NCBI RefSeq assembly: GCF_013177735.1
Contig: NZ_WOEZ01000196.1
Coordinates: 1-64,000 of the forward strand
Direction: 5' to 3'
Origin: Paraburkholderia elongata
GTDB lineage: Bacteria > Pseudomonadota > Gammaproteobacteria > Burkholderiales > Burkholderiaceae
Length of the DNA stretch: 64,000 nt
Made by a program: the position numbers and the translations under genes. Under the pieces are notes generated by a model. The model saw only the letters and a program-made list of their open reading frames with translations. It ran no database searches and was not told the DNA's origin. Below, piece after piece: positions 1-8,691 of this stretch; the stretch's first letter is position 1; every line of letters begins with the position of its first letter.

Positions 1-625
1 GTCTGACGATCAACGGGCACGAAGCGACTCATCTATGGGCTCTCTCAGTGAACTGGCTGATTCATTAACGCCCAACGTGCCCGCCCGGATGACCAACCTC
101 GGCGCAAACTCCGACAACCTCCTAGTCGACCGCGGTCTTATCGAGCCCGATGGGCATTACGCTCGTCCGCTCGTCAACGCATTTTCCCTCGACGCGCACC
201 GTCGCGGCGGCCGGCAATTCAAGTTTTGGCGGCGCTTTGCCGTTAAAGCAAACGTTACCGTCCGGTCGCCCGGCGGCGCCGGACTGGTTGCGCACGCAAC
301 CGTGTCTGCAACACCGTAAGTAAGGTTTGTATCAGAGTGTGTGAGGCGGGACGTTTTTTTCAAAACGCACTTTACAATTCCGCGTGAATTTTAATCGGCA
401 ATCTGGCCCTTTTCGCGGAAGATCGGCTGTTATCGGGCATCTGGGCATTCGGGCGTCCCGGCTTCCGGCAAGGCAAAAAGGGTTGGGTTGGACGGCAGGG
501 CACGGGTGGGCGCCGCACGAGGCGGCCTCGCTGTGTCGCGAAAGAAAGCAGCGCTTCGTCAGAACGCGCGCGTCGCACGCGACAGGGCAGCACTCGGTTC
601 GCCAATAAAAAAGCAGGAGTCGAAT
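1..625. other. gene-poor stretch at left edge
   Basis: I see no convincing gene here. The open frames present have no recognisable motif, no good ribosome binding site and amino-acid content typical of antisense frames in GC-rich DNA. A short AT-rich patch near 350-380 could hold a promoter for the lipoprotein gene that follows, but no clear -35/-10 pair can be defended. Confidence 0.5.
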
Positions 626-1579
626 ATGTTGGGAAAGCGTTTCGACAGAACAATGATGGCCAGTCTGGCTGGCGTGTGGCTCGCGCTGGCGGTCAGCGGA
701 TGTGCGAATGTGGGACAGCAGGACGCGCAGACCGGCGCGGCGTCGGGTACATCGGCTGCGTCCGGCATGCCGGCAGCGGCCGCAGCGCCGGCTTCCGATG
801 CGGTCGTAGGCACGTCGGTCAACATAGCCGCCGACGACGGCACACCGCTAATAAAGGCGCCGCCTCTGGTGTATCGCGTCAAGCGTGGCGACACGTTGGC
901 GCGCATCGCGCAGCATCATCATTGCACTGTCAGGCAGTTGCAGGCGTGGAATGGCCTCAAGCCTTCCTCGCGGTTGAAGCACGGACAGGTGCTGCACGTC
1001 GCCTCGCCGGAGACGGTGCGAGCGGCAAACGCGGCGGCGGCCTCTGCGAAAGCTGCTGCGGCGTCCGCGCCCGCTGTTCCGCTCGCCGCGCAGCAGTTGT
1101 CGGCGGCAACCACCGCGCAGGCAACGGCGCAGTCCGCCACGCCATCACCCGCGCCCAGCGCCGCTGAGGCGCGCGAAGTCGCGCAGCAGACTTCCCGGCA
1201 TGCGAACGGCGTGTCGCTGGCATGGCCTGCGGGTGGCCGCGTCGTCGAGGCTTTCCAGCCAGGCGAAACGCGCGGCATCGAAATCGGCGGCAAGGCGGGC
1301 GATCCGGTGCGGGCCGCGGCCGACGGCAAGGTGATGTACGCCGGCACGGGTCTGAATGGCTACGGCAGTCTGATCATCGTCCAGCACAACAAGGACTTTC
1401 TGACCGCGTACTCGCATAACCGCAAGCTGCTGGTGAAAATCGGCGACATCGTGCGGCAGGGGCAGCAGATTGCCGAGATGGGCGACGAAAACAACTCGCG
1501 CGTCTCCGTAGGCTTCGAGTTGCGCCGCGACGGCAAGCCGATCGATCCGATGCCGTATTTGCCGCAAGGCCGCGGCTAG
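626..1579 (+). CDS. NlpD-like LysM/M23 lipoprotein
   Basis: A 317-residue envelope lipoprotein. The N-terminus is a lipoprotein signal peptide with lipobox VSGC near residue 26. A LysM peptidoglycan-binding module follows at about residues 82-125, then an Ala-rich linker and a C-terminal LytM/M23 domain. The zinc-ligand positions of active M23 peptidases look lost: the HxGxD-like segment reads RGIEIGG and the final HFE-like segment reads VGFELR. That is the pattern of NlpD/EnvC-type activators, which switch on cell-wall amidases during division instead of cutting peptidoglycan themselves. The ATG at 626 was chosen because AGGAG lies just upstream and the signal peptide begins there; an upstream in-frame extension has no such signal. 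A strong hairpin follows the gene. Confidence 0.85.
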   Translation: MLGKRFDRTMMASLAGVWLALAVSGCANVGQQDAQTGAASGTSAASGMPAAAAAPASDAVVGTSVNIAADDGTPLIKAPPLVYRVKRGDTLARIAQHHHCTVRQLQAWNGLKPSSRLKHGQVLHVASPETVRAANAAAASAKAAAASAPAVPLAAQQLSAATTAQATAQSATPSPAPSAAEAREVAQQTSRHANGVSLAWPAGGRVVEAFQPGETRGIEIGGKAGDPVRAAADGKVMYAGTGLNGYGSLIIVQHNKDFLTAYSHNRKLLVKIGDIVRQGQQIAEMGDENNSRVSVGFELRRDGKPIDPMPYLPQGRG

Positions 1580-1627
1580 GCATCAGCGGGCGATTTTTCG
1601 CCACCCGATTTTTCGTCACCTCTAAAC

Positions 1628-1679
1628 AAGCAGCGATCCCGGTCAATCATTTGCCGCGAATTTTCCGGGATCGCTGCTT
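1628..1679. terminator. 15-bp perfect stem hairpin, probable bidirectional terminator
   Basis: A perfect 15-bp inverted repeat (1628-1642 and 1665-1679) with a 22-nt loop sits between the convergent ends of the lipoprotein gene and the alpha/beta hydrolase gene. The stem ends in TT on one side and AA on the other. The T tract is short, so factor-independent termination is inferred mainly from stem strength and the convergent position. Confidence 0.6.
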
Positions 1680-1737
1680 TGTCACATCCATGCGTCCGGG
1701 TCCAGTATTGGGCAGATCGGCTAACGGCTGCGCGCCT

Positions 1738-2556
1738 TCAATCGAACCACCGCAGCGCCGCCGCGACGATCGCTTCGGGCGCATCTTCCTGCAGCAGATG
1801 ACCGGCCTTAGGTACTGCCTGAAAGCGCGCCTCGGGTATGACCGCCGCCAGTTGCCGGCCGCGTTCGAGCGGAATCCACTGGTCGTCTTCGCCCCACAGG
1901 ATTTGCGTCGGGCAACGCATCTGCGAATAACGTGTTTCGACCGCGTCGGTGTAGCGCTGATCCATTTGGGCGATCTGGCGGTAGAACGCGGCTTGTCCCG
2001 TTGCGCCGAGCCACGGCGTCACATAAGGCGCGAGTTCCTCGTCCGGAATGTCGCGGGCGATGGCGCCGCGCACGTATGCCTTCACCACCGCTTCGTGGAT
2101 ATACGGCGGCAGCCCGGCGAAGGCCGCGCCGTGTTCGCGTACGTGCTGCACGAACGGCGAACCCCATGGTGCGACGGCGACCGGATCGATCAGCGTGAGG
2201 CTGCGATAGTCGCACCCGTCAATGAGATGCGCGCGCAAGGAAGTCGCGCCGCCGAAATCGTGCGCGATGACGTCCGGATTCGTCAGTTGCCAATGCGCGA
2301 GCAATTCCGCCAGCAGCACGTTTTGCACGCCGAGCGAGACGTCCTGAGCGTCGCGTTGCTCGGATTGGCCGTAGCCAAGCAGATCGTAGTAATACACGGT
2401 GCGAACTTGCGCGAGATGCGGGGCGATGCGATGCCACACATACGAAGAAAACGGTGTGCCATGAACCAGCACCAGCGGCGGGCCGTTGCCGGTCACGCGA
2501 AAGCGCACGGTTTGATCACGGAAGGTATAGCTTTCGGGAAGCGGCCAGTTTTGCAT
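1738..2556 (-). CDS. alpha/beta hydrolase (haloalkane dehalogenase/epoxide hydrolase-like)
   Basis: A 272-residue cytosolic alpha/beta-hydrolase. The oxyanion-side HGTP motif is at residues 32-35. The nucleophile elbow AHDFGG has Asp100 where serine hydrolases carry Ser, as in haloalkane dehalogenases and epoxide hydrolases. The remaining triad is likely Asp224 or Asp225 (WGEDDQW) and His253 (AGHLLQED). The usual Trp after the nucleophile of true dehalogenases is Phe here, so the substrate is uncertain. It stands alone, convergent with the NlpD-like gene and separated from it by a hairpin. No signal peptide is visible. Confidence 0.85.
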   Translation of the reverse strand: MQNWPLPESYTFRDQTVRFRVTGNGPPLVLVHGTPFSSYVWHRIAPHLAQVRTVYYYDLLGYGQSEQRDAQDVSLGVQNVLLAELLAHWQLTNPDVIAHDFGGATSLRAHLIDGCDYRSLTLIDPVAVAPWGSPFVQHVREHGAAFAGLPPYIHEAVVKAYVRGAIARDIPDEELAPYVTPWLGATGQAAFYRQIAQMDQRYTDAVETRYSQMRCPTQILWGEDDQWIPLERGRQLAAVIPEARFQAVPKAGHLLQEDAPEAIVAAALRWFD

Positions 2557-3014
2557 AGCGGTGAGCGTCGCGAGTAAGTCTGCTTACCTTAGCAGGGTGC
2601 GCCAAAGCGCGTTAACCGGCCTTTCGTAGCATCCTCAGAACGCCTCCCGCAAAAGCTCACCTTTGTTTTATTCAGCAAAGCCAGGCAAATTCAAAAGATT
2701 GTGACTCACGGCGTTGCCGGTTTGATCCGTGAGCGGCACAGACACAGCGAACTGTTACGAAACGAGCATAAATCACCTTGAAATAAGGTGTCGTTGTGTT
2801 GGCTGAATTCGGAAAGCCTGGTAATCGTCGAGGACGCGCCGATTCTGTATTCAACGAGATGACGCGTGATCGACCGAAATGCGCGCGCGGCAACGGTGAG
2901 CGAATTCGGGAGCCGAAAGCACAACCATCACTGGACGCCGTGCTGCCGCGTTCAACCACAGCGACGACGTCCGGCTAACGCCAACCAAGCCCAGGCGAAG
3001 TAACGCGCCGCCGG
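2557..3014. other. intergenic stretch without a supported gene
   Basis: About 460 bp between the hydrolase start and the 3' end of the next minus-strand gene. It should contain the hydrolase promoter. The small open frames have no motif or ribosome binding site, and I see no RNA gene or repeat. Confidence 0.5.
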
Positions 3015-3413
3015 CTACTTCGTTTCAGTGCCGCGCAGCAGTTGCGAAACCTGGCCGTGGTGATGCAGGATCGCCGGGTCGGCTTGCAGGAGCGGCAAGT
3101 AGCGCGGCAGGAACGCGTTGTCGGGCTGGTCGGGAGAAAAGAGGCCAGAGACGGCTTCGGCTGCGGCGAGCCGATCGGCGGCGTCCGCTTCCTTGTCGTC
3201 GAGAATCTCGTCGACGTTGGCGATCACCGTGGAGAGCGGCGTGAGCCAGCGGAACCCCGAGCCGTTGATGAGCACCTGCAGGAAGGCCGCCGGGGTCACG
3301 GGACCGAATTCCTTTTCGTACGACGCGCGCTCGTGATCGAGAATCGACTTATGCAGCGCCAGTAGCGGTTTGCGAATTTCCGAGAGGAATTGAATGCGTT
3401 GCTGGTCGTTCAT
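3015..3413 (-). CDS. hypothetical protein, 132 aa
   Basis: I do not recognise the family. The product is a soluble, mostly helical 132-residue protein with no signal peptide, membrane segment or cysteine motif. It starts MNDQQRIQFL and contains a conserved-looking GFRWLTPLS segment near the middle. The ATG at 3413 was preferred to an upstream in-frame ATG because a GGAG-type ribosome binding site lies just ahead of it. It is isolated, with long gaps on both sides. Confidence 0.75.
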   Translation of the reverse strand: MNDQQRIQFLSEIRKPLLALHKSILDHERASYEKEFGPVTPAAFLQVLINGSGFRWLTPLSTVIANVDEILDDKEADAADRLAAAEAVSGLFSPDQPDNAFLPRYLPLLQADPAILHHHGQVSQLLRGTETK

Positions 3414-3855
3414 CTTGCCGCTCCTTCGGATAGTCATGCCGGATCAAGCCGGGCGATCGGGTCAAACCAGATCCATGCTAACAAAATCGCTCGAGGATGC
3501 ACCAATAAGAATGATGTGCGTACGCAAAGCGCGTCAGATCAAGCCAATCCGGCAATGGTAACGCATTGATTTGAACCTCGGTTCACTTCCGGCAGGGGCG
3601 GCGGCCGCGTCCTTTTCGTCGCGCGGATACGCTGCGGACATGTGTGCCCTGACTGCGAACTTTTTTATCCGCGGCTACAATTTCCAGGTCTCTTCCAGCG
3701 CGCTCGCGCTGCGTATCATCGACCGCACGCATTGAACTGTAGCCGCATGGCGTATTAGCACGGCTTGTCGAATAAACACGGCAGGTCTTTGCGTTTTGGT
3801 TCGACGTCTCTGTCTAAACAGCCTGACAAACAATAAACCCCACCCGGAACAGCCC
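3414..3855. other. intergenic region upstream of oxidoreductase operon
   Basis: About 440 bp between two divergently transcribed genes. It must hold the promoter of the 2Fe-2S/molybdenum oxidoreductase operon and that of the small minus-strand gene. No clear operator palindrome or RNA gene was seen. Confidence 0.45.
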
Positions 3856-4311
3856 ATGACAACGTTCAACATCAACGGCCAGACTCATACTGTCGACGCG
3901 CCGCCCGACATGCCCCTGTTGTGGGTGTTGCGCGACCTCGTCGGCCTGACCGGCACCAAGTTCGGTTGCGGCATCGCTCAATGCGGCGCGTGCACAGTGC
4001 ATCTCGATGGCGTCGCGGTGCGCTCGTGCGTGCTGCCGGCGGCGGCTGTCGGCGATAAGAAAATCACCACCATCGAAGCGGTCGGCAGCACGCCGGCCGG
4101 GCAGAAGGTGCAGCAGGCATGGCGTCAGCTGGACGTCGTGCAATGCGGCTACTGTCAGTCGGGGCAGGTGATGTCGGCGGCCTCGCTGATCGCGAGCAAC
4201 CCCAATCCGACCGATGCGGATATCGACGCCGCCATGGCCGGCAACATCTGCCGCTGTGGGACGTACAACCGCATCCGCGCGGCGATCAAGCAAGCCGCGA
4301 AGGGAGCCTGA
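3856..4311 (+). CDS. 2Fe-2S subunit of aldehyde/isoquinoline oxidoreductase (IorA-like)
   Basis: The 151-residue small subunit of a xanthine-dehydrogenase-family molybdenum hydroxylase. It carries two 2Fe-2S clusters. The plant-ferredoxin-type cluster uses Cys38, Cys43, Cys46 and Cys58. The second, in the helical domain, uses Cys97, Cys100, Cys132 and Cys134 (CGYC and CRC). It passes electrons from the molybdenum site to an acceptor, here probably the cytochrome c encoded two genes on. There is no signal peptide; such subunits travel with a Tat-exported partner. Only one base separates its TGA from the ATG of the large subunit, so the two are surely co-translated. Confidence 0.93.
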   Translation: MTTFNINGQTHTVDAPPDMPLLWVLRDLVGLTGTKFGCGIAQCGACTVHLDGVAVRSCVLPAAAVGDKKITTIEAVGSTPAGQKVQQAWRQLDVVQCGYCQSGQVMSAASLIASNPNPTDADIDAAMAGNICRCGTYNRIRAAIKQAAKGA

Positions 4312-4312
4312 C

Positions 4313-6565
4313 ATGTCCCAGGGATTGCTCGATGCACAGAACGGCGCGCAGCCGTCGAAGGGCGGCAGGGGCGGCGAGGGCGGTATCACACGCCGCACGT
4401 TCCTGAAGTTCAGCGTCACGGTAGGCGCGGCAACCGGCGGCGGCTTGCTGCTCGGCTTCAGCATGCCGGCCGCCAGTCAGGACCAGAAGGCGGGAAAATC
4501 GGTCATCGGCGGCGATGCTGACGAGGCGCCGCAGAACGGCGTGTTCGCGCCGAACGCCTTCATCCAGATCGACACGGCGGGCAAGGTCACGCTGGTAATT
4601 CCGAAGGTCGAAATGGGGCAAGGCGTCTACACGTCGATCCCGATGCTGATCGCCGAAGAGCTCGAAGTGCCGCTCGACTCGGTCACGCTCGACCACGCGC
4701 CCCCAAACGAAAAGCTCTTCATGGACCCGCTGATAGGCGGCCAGCTCACCGGCGGCTCGACGTCGATCCGCTATGCGTGGGAGCCGATGCGCCGTGCCGG
4801 TGCGGCCGCGCGCACCGTACTGATCAGCGCCGCCGCGCAGCAATGGCAAGTCGATCCGGCAAGCTGTCATGCGCAAGCCGGGCAGGTGATTCATGCAGCG
4901 AGCAATCGGAGCATCGGTTACGGACAGTTAGTGAACGCGGCGGCGAAGCTGCCCGCGCCGCAGAACGTGCCGTTGAAAAATCCGAAAGACTTCAAGCTGA
5001 TCGGCACCGCGGTCAAGCGCCTCGATTCGCCGGAGAAAGTGGACGGCACCGCCATGTTCGGACTGGACGTGCGCGTGCCCGACATGGTCTACGCGGCCAT
5101 CGCGAACTGCCCGGTGTTCGGCGGCACGCTCGCTAGCGTCGACGATACCAACGCGAAGAAGATTCCCGGCGTGCGCCAGGTCGTCAAAGTCGATAACGCG
5201 GTCGCCGTGATCGGCGATCACACGTGGGCCGCCAAACGCGGTTTGCAGGCGCTGGATATCAAATGGAACGAAGGCGCGGGCGCGCAGATCGGGATGAAGC
5301 AGATCGTCGACGATCTCGCCAATGCCGCGCAGCGAAACGGTGCGGTGGCGCGTAAAGACGGCGACGTGAACAACGCGTTTTCAAACGCGAAAACGCGCGT
5401 CGACGCCGTATATCAGCAGCCGTTCCTCGCGCACGCCACGATGGAGCCGATCAACTGCACGGTGCACGTGCGGCCCGACGGCTGCGATGTCTGGCTCGGC
5501 TCGCAGGTGCCGACGCGGGTAGTGGACGCCGCGGTTGCCGTCACCGGCTTGCCTGCTGACAAGATCGTCGTGCACAACCATCTGATCGGCGGCGGCTTCG
5601 GCCGGCGGCTCGAGTTCGACATGGTCACGCAGGCGGTCAAGATCGGCAAACAGGTGTCGACGCCAGTGAAGGTGCTGTGGACGCGCGAAGAAGACATCCA
5701 GCACGACATGTACCGGCCGTACTACTACGACAAGATCTCCGCCGGGCTCGACGCGAACGGCAAGCCGATCGCGTGGCAGCATCGGATTGTCGGCTCGTCG
5801 ATCCTGGCGCGTTTCGCGCCGCCCGCGTTCAAGAATGGTATCGATCCCGATGCGGTGGAAGTCGCCTCGGACCTGCCGTACGACTTGCCGAATCAACTGG
5901 TCGACTATGTGCGCCAGGAGCCGCATGCCGTTCCCACCGCATTCTGGCGCGGCGTTGGACCGACGCGCAGCACCTTCGTGGTCGAGAGTTTCATCGACGA
6001 ACTCGCTGCGCAGGCGAAAATCGATCCGGTCAAATACCGCCAGGATCTGCTGGGCAAAACGCCGCGCGCGCTGAACGTGCTCAATACCGCCACGCAGGCG
6101 GCGAACTGGGGCAGTGCGGTGCCGAAGGGCCTGGGGCGCGGTGTGTCGGTGATGCATGCGTTCGGCAGCTTCTTCTCGATCGTCGTCGACGTGGCGGTCG
6201 ATCAGGGCGAGGTGGCCGTCAAGCGCGTCGTGTGCGCAGTCGATTGCGGGATGGTCGTGAATCCGAACACGATCGAAGCGCAGGTGCAAGGCGGCATCAT
6301 CTTCGGCATCACGGCCGCGCTCTATAGCGAGATCACGATCAAGGACGGTCGCGTCGAGCAGAACAACTTCACCGACTACCGGATGCTGCGGATCGATCAA
6401 ACGCCGCCTATCGAGGTGCATATCGTGAAGAGCAGCGAGGCGCCAGGCGGCATCGGCGAGCCGGGCACGGCGGCGCTCGCGCCCGCTCTGACAAACGCGA
6501 TTTACGCGGCCACTGGCAAGCGGCTGCGGCAATTGCCGGTCGGCAGTCAACTACAACCCGCCTGA
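4313..6565 (+). CDS. molybdopterin-binding large subunit (IorB-like, Tat-exported)
   Basis: The 750-residue catalytic subunit of a molybdenum hydroxylase of the isoquinoline 1-oxidoreductase/aldehyde dehydrogenase group. A Tat signal with TRRTFLKF precedes a hydrophobic stretch, so the folded complex should act in the periplasm. Cofactor motifs are visible: EMGQGVYTS near residue 100, GGGFGRR near residue 424, and GGIGEPG near the C-terminus with the catalytic Glu at about residue 716. The family hydroxylates N-heterocycles or oxidises aldehydes; the substrate cannot be read from sequence. The start at 4313 follows the small subunit directly. A nested inverted repeat lies between this gene and the cytochrome gene. 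Confidence 0.92.
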   Translation: MSQGLLDAQNGAQPSKGGRGGEGGITRRTFLKFSVTVGAATGGGLLLGFSMPAASQDQKAGKSVIGGDADEAPQNGVFAPNAFIQIDTAGKVTLVIPKVEMGQGVYTSIPMLIAEELEVPLDSVTLDHAPPNEKLFMDPLIGGQLTGGSTSIRYAWEPMRRAGAAARTVLISAAAQQWQVDPASCHAQAGQVIHAASNRSIGYGQLVNAAAKLPAPQNVPLKNPKDFKLIGTAVKRLDSPEKVDGTAMFGLDVRVPDMVYAAIANCPVFGGTLASVDDTNAKKIPGVRQVVKVDNAVAVIGDHTWAAKRGLQALDIKWNEGAGAQIGMKQIVDDLANAAQRNGAVARKDGDVNNAFSNAKTRVDAVYQQPFLAHATMEPINCTVHVRPDGCDVWLGSQVPTRVVDAAVAVTGLPADKIVVHNHLIGGGFGRRLEFDMVTQAVKIGKQVSTPVKVLWTREEDIQHDMYRPYYYDKISAGLDANGKPIAWQHRIVGSSILARFAPPAFKNGIDPDAVEVASDLPYDLPNQLVDYVRQEPHAVPTAFWRGVGPTRSTFVVESFIDELAAQAKIDPVKYRQDLLGKTPRALNVLNTATQAANWGSAVPKGLGRGVSVMHAFGSFFSIVVDVAVDQGEVAVKRVVCAVDCGMVVNPNTIEAQVQGGIIFGITAALYSEITIKDGRVEQNNFTDYRMLRIDQTPPIEVHIVKSSEAPGGIGEPGTAALAPALTNAIYAATGKRLRQLPVGSQLQPA

Positions 6566-6578
6566 CAGCTTTGCATGG

Positions 6579-6661
6579 GATCGGAGTAAGTGCTTTGCAT
6601 GGGACTAGAGTAAGCGCTAAAGCGCCGACTCTAGTCGACAGCTAAAGCGCTAACTCCGATC
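6579..6661. repeat. nested inverted repeat between oxidoreductase and cytochrome genes
   Basis: Two inverted repeats are nested in the 110-bp gap. The outer arms, 6579-6596 and 6644-6661, match at 16 of 18 positions. The inner arms GACTAGAGT (6603-6611) and ACTCTAGTC (6628-6636) are a perfect 9-bp pair. As RNA this would form one long interrupted hairpin just before the cytochrome ribosome binding site. It could be an attenuator, a processing or stability element that sets subunit ratios, or a decayed mobile repeat. There is no T tract. Confidence 0.75.
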
Positions 6662-6675
6662 GACAGGAGCGCAAC

Positions 6676-7956
6676 ATGAAAAACACACTCAAGGGTTTCG
6701 GCGCGGCGCTGTGCGTGGCATTGCCGTTCCTGACTCAAACCCCGGCGCAAGCGGCGGATCAGGCGCTGGTGCAGCGCGGCGCCTATCTGGCGAAGGTCGG
6801 CGATTGCGTCGCTTGCCATACGGCGCCGAAGGGCAAACCGTTCGCGGGCGGCCTGCCGATGACCACGCCGATGGGCCAGATCTACACCACCAACATCACG
6901 CCGGATCAGCAAACCGGCATCGGCAACTACACGGAAGAGGACTTTGCGAAAGCGATGCGCGAAGGCGTCGCGAAAGACGGCCACAACCTGTATCCGGCGA
7001 TGCCGTATCCATCGTATGCGAAGGTCAACGACGACGACATGAAAGCGCTGTACGCATATTTCATGAGCGGCGTGGCACCGGTGCAGCAGGCGAACCGCGA
7101 GCCGGATATCAAATGGCCGTTGAATATGCGCTGGCCGTTGAAGTTCTGGAACATGGTGTTCCTGGAGAAGGGCGTTTATCAGGACAAGCCGGGCAAAGAT
7201 GTTGCGTGGAATCGCGGCGCGTATCTGATTCAGGGTCTGGGACACTGCGGCTCGTGCCATACGCCGCGCGGTATCGCGTTCCAGGAGAAGGCGCTGGATG
7301 AAAGCGGCAACGCGTTCCTGACCGGCGGCGTGCTCGACGGCTGGTTCGCGGCGAACCTGACGGGCGAGCACAACGTCGGCCTGGGTCGCTGGAACGATCA
7401 GGATCTGCAGGCGTTCCTGAAGACCGGCGCCAATCGCCACGCATCGGCATTCGGTTCGATGACCAGCGTGATCAACAACAGCACGCAGGGCATGAACGAC
7501 ACCGACATCGCCGCGATGTCCACGTACCTGAAGTCGCTACCGCCGGCGGGCGGCAGTGGCGCGCCGCCTTATACGTATGACCCGCAAGCGACGAAGGTGT
7601 CGTTGAATCGTCCCGCGAACGATGCCGGCGCGCGCGTTTATACGGCGTATTGCATGCACTGCCATGGCGTCGATGGACGTGGCTTTGCGCCGATGCTCGC
7701 GCCGTTAGCCGGGAATCCGAACGTGCTGGAGAAGGATCCGTCCTCGCTGATCAACGTGACTCTGAACGGCACGGAGGATCTGGTGATCGGCGGCATTCCC
7801 GCGCCGTATCCGATGCCGAAGTACGCGCCGGTGCTCAACGATCAGCAGATCGCCGACGTTTTGACCTTCGTGCGCGCCGGTTGGAATAACGGTGGATCGG
7901 CGGTCACGGCGGGCGACGTGGCGAAGTTGCGGAAGTCGACGCAGGCGGCTCGATAG
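6676..7956 (+). CDS. three-heme periplasmic cytochrome c (alcohol/aldehyde dehydrogenase type)
   Basis: A 426-residue cytochrome c with a Sec signal peptide (MKNTLKGFG..., likely cleaved after AQA at residue 26) and three CxxCH heme sites: CVACH at 44-48, CGSCH at 191-195 and CMHCH at 326-330. The layout matches the cytochrome subunit of membrane-bound alcohol and aldehyde dehydrogenases, which hand electrons to ubiquinone or an oxidase. With the two upstream genes it makes a complete periplasmic oxidoreductase chain. The ribosome binding site AGGAG lies about 8 bases before the ATG. A bidirectional terminator follows. Confidence 0.93.
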   Translation: MKNTLKGFGAALCVALPFLTQTPAQAADQALVQRGAYLAKVGDCVACHTAPKGKPFAGGLPMTTPMGQIYTTNITPDQQTGIGNYTEEDFAKAMREGVAKDGHNLYPAMPYPSYAKVNDDDMKALYAYFMSGVAPVQQANREPDIKWPLNMRWPLKFWNMVFLEKGVYQDKPGKDVAWNRGAYLIQGLGHCGSCHTPRGIAFQEKALDESGNAFLTGGVLDGWFAANLTGEHNVGLGRWNDQDLQAFLKTGANRHASAFGSMTSVINNSTQGMNDTDIAAMSTYLKSLPPAGGSGAPPYTYDPQATKVSLNRPANDAGARVYTAYCMHCHGVDGRGFAPMLAPLAGNPNVLEKDPSSLINVTLNGTEDLVIGGIPAPYPMPKYAPVLNDQQIADVLTFVRAGWNNGGSAVTAGDVAKLRKSTQAAR

Positions 7957-7975
7957 ACACATCAGCCGTACAACG

Positions 7976-8014
7976 AAAAAAGCGGCAACCATGCAAGACG
8001 GTTGTCGCTTTTTT
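7976..8014. terminator. bidirectional rho-independent terminator
   Basis: An A6 run, the stem AGCGGCAACC/GGTTGTCGCT (one G-T pair) with a 9-nt loop, then a T run. It serves both the cytochrome gene and the convergent ABC permease gene. Confidence 0.9.
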
Positions 8015-8032
8015 ATGGACCCGCAGAAAGCA

Positions 8033-8689
8033 TTAGCGGTGCTGCCCCACCTTCGCCCGCTTCTCCAGTACGCGCGCATACCACGTCAACGGGAAACACA
8101 TCGCGAAGTAAATCATCGCGACCATGCCGTAGATCGGGAACGGGCGGAATGCAGCGTTCGTGATCATCGTGCCAGTCTTGGTCAATTCCGTGAAGCCGAT
8201 GATCGACGCAAGCGCCGTGCTCTTCACCACCTGCACGAGGAAACCGACCGTCGGCGCGACGGCGATCTTCAGTGCCTGCGGCCAGATGATGTAGCGCAGT
8301 TGCTGGCTGAACGTCATGCCCAGACTCGCCCCTGCGGCCCACTGACCACGCGGCACAGCTTCCACGCAGCCGCGCCAGATATCGGCCAGATAGGCACTGG
8401 TATAAAGCGTCAGCGTGACGGCCGCCGCAACCCAGGGCGACACGTCGACACCGAGCAACGGCAGGCCGAAGAACGCCAGAAACAGCTGCATCAGCAACGG
8501 TGTGCCTTGAAACACTTCCACATACACCACAACGATCCGCCGCAGCCACGGCAACGGCGACACGCGCATCGCGAGCAAAATCAGCCCGACAATGCCGCCG
8601 CCGACAAAAGCGATCAGCGACAACAACACCGTCCAGCGAGCGGCGAGCAACAGATTGCGGGCGATGTCCCACAGCGTGAATTCGACCAT
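8033..8689 (-). CDS. polar amino-acid ABC transporter permease
   Basis: A 218-residue inner-membrane permease of the His/Glu/Gln/Arg/opine family. It has several hydrophobic segments and the EAA-type loop RGQWAAGASLGMT that contacts the ATPase. The ATG at 8689, preceded by GGAG, is preferred to an upstream in-frame start that would overlap the preceding gene; the intergenic gap is then 2 bp. With the gene at 8692 it forms the two-permease core of an uptake system whose binding protein is at 9511-10335. No ATPase gene accompanies it; the gene downstream belongs to the opposite-strand cytochrome operon. Confidence 0.92.
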   Translation of the reverse strand: MVEFTLWDIARNLLLAARWTVLLSLIAFVGGGIVGLILLAMRVSPLPWLRRIVVVYVEVFQGTPLLMQLFLAFFGLPLLGVDVSPWVAAAVTLTLYTSAYLADIWRGCVEAVPRGQWAAGASLGMTFSQQLRYIIWPQALKIAVAPTVGFLVQVVKSTALASIIGFTELTKTGTMITNAAFRPFPIYGMVAMIYFAMCFPLTWYARVLEKRAKVGQHR

Positions 8690-8691
8690 GA

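Noticed and set aside
5381..6550. Long minus-strand frame opposite the molybdenum-subunit gene
   Set aside because: The plus strand encodes unmistakable cofactor motifs over this interval; the antisense product has no family features.
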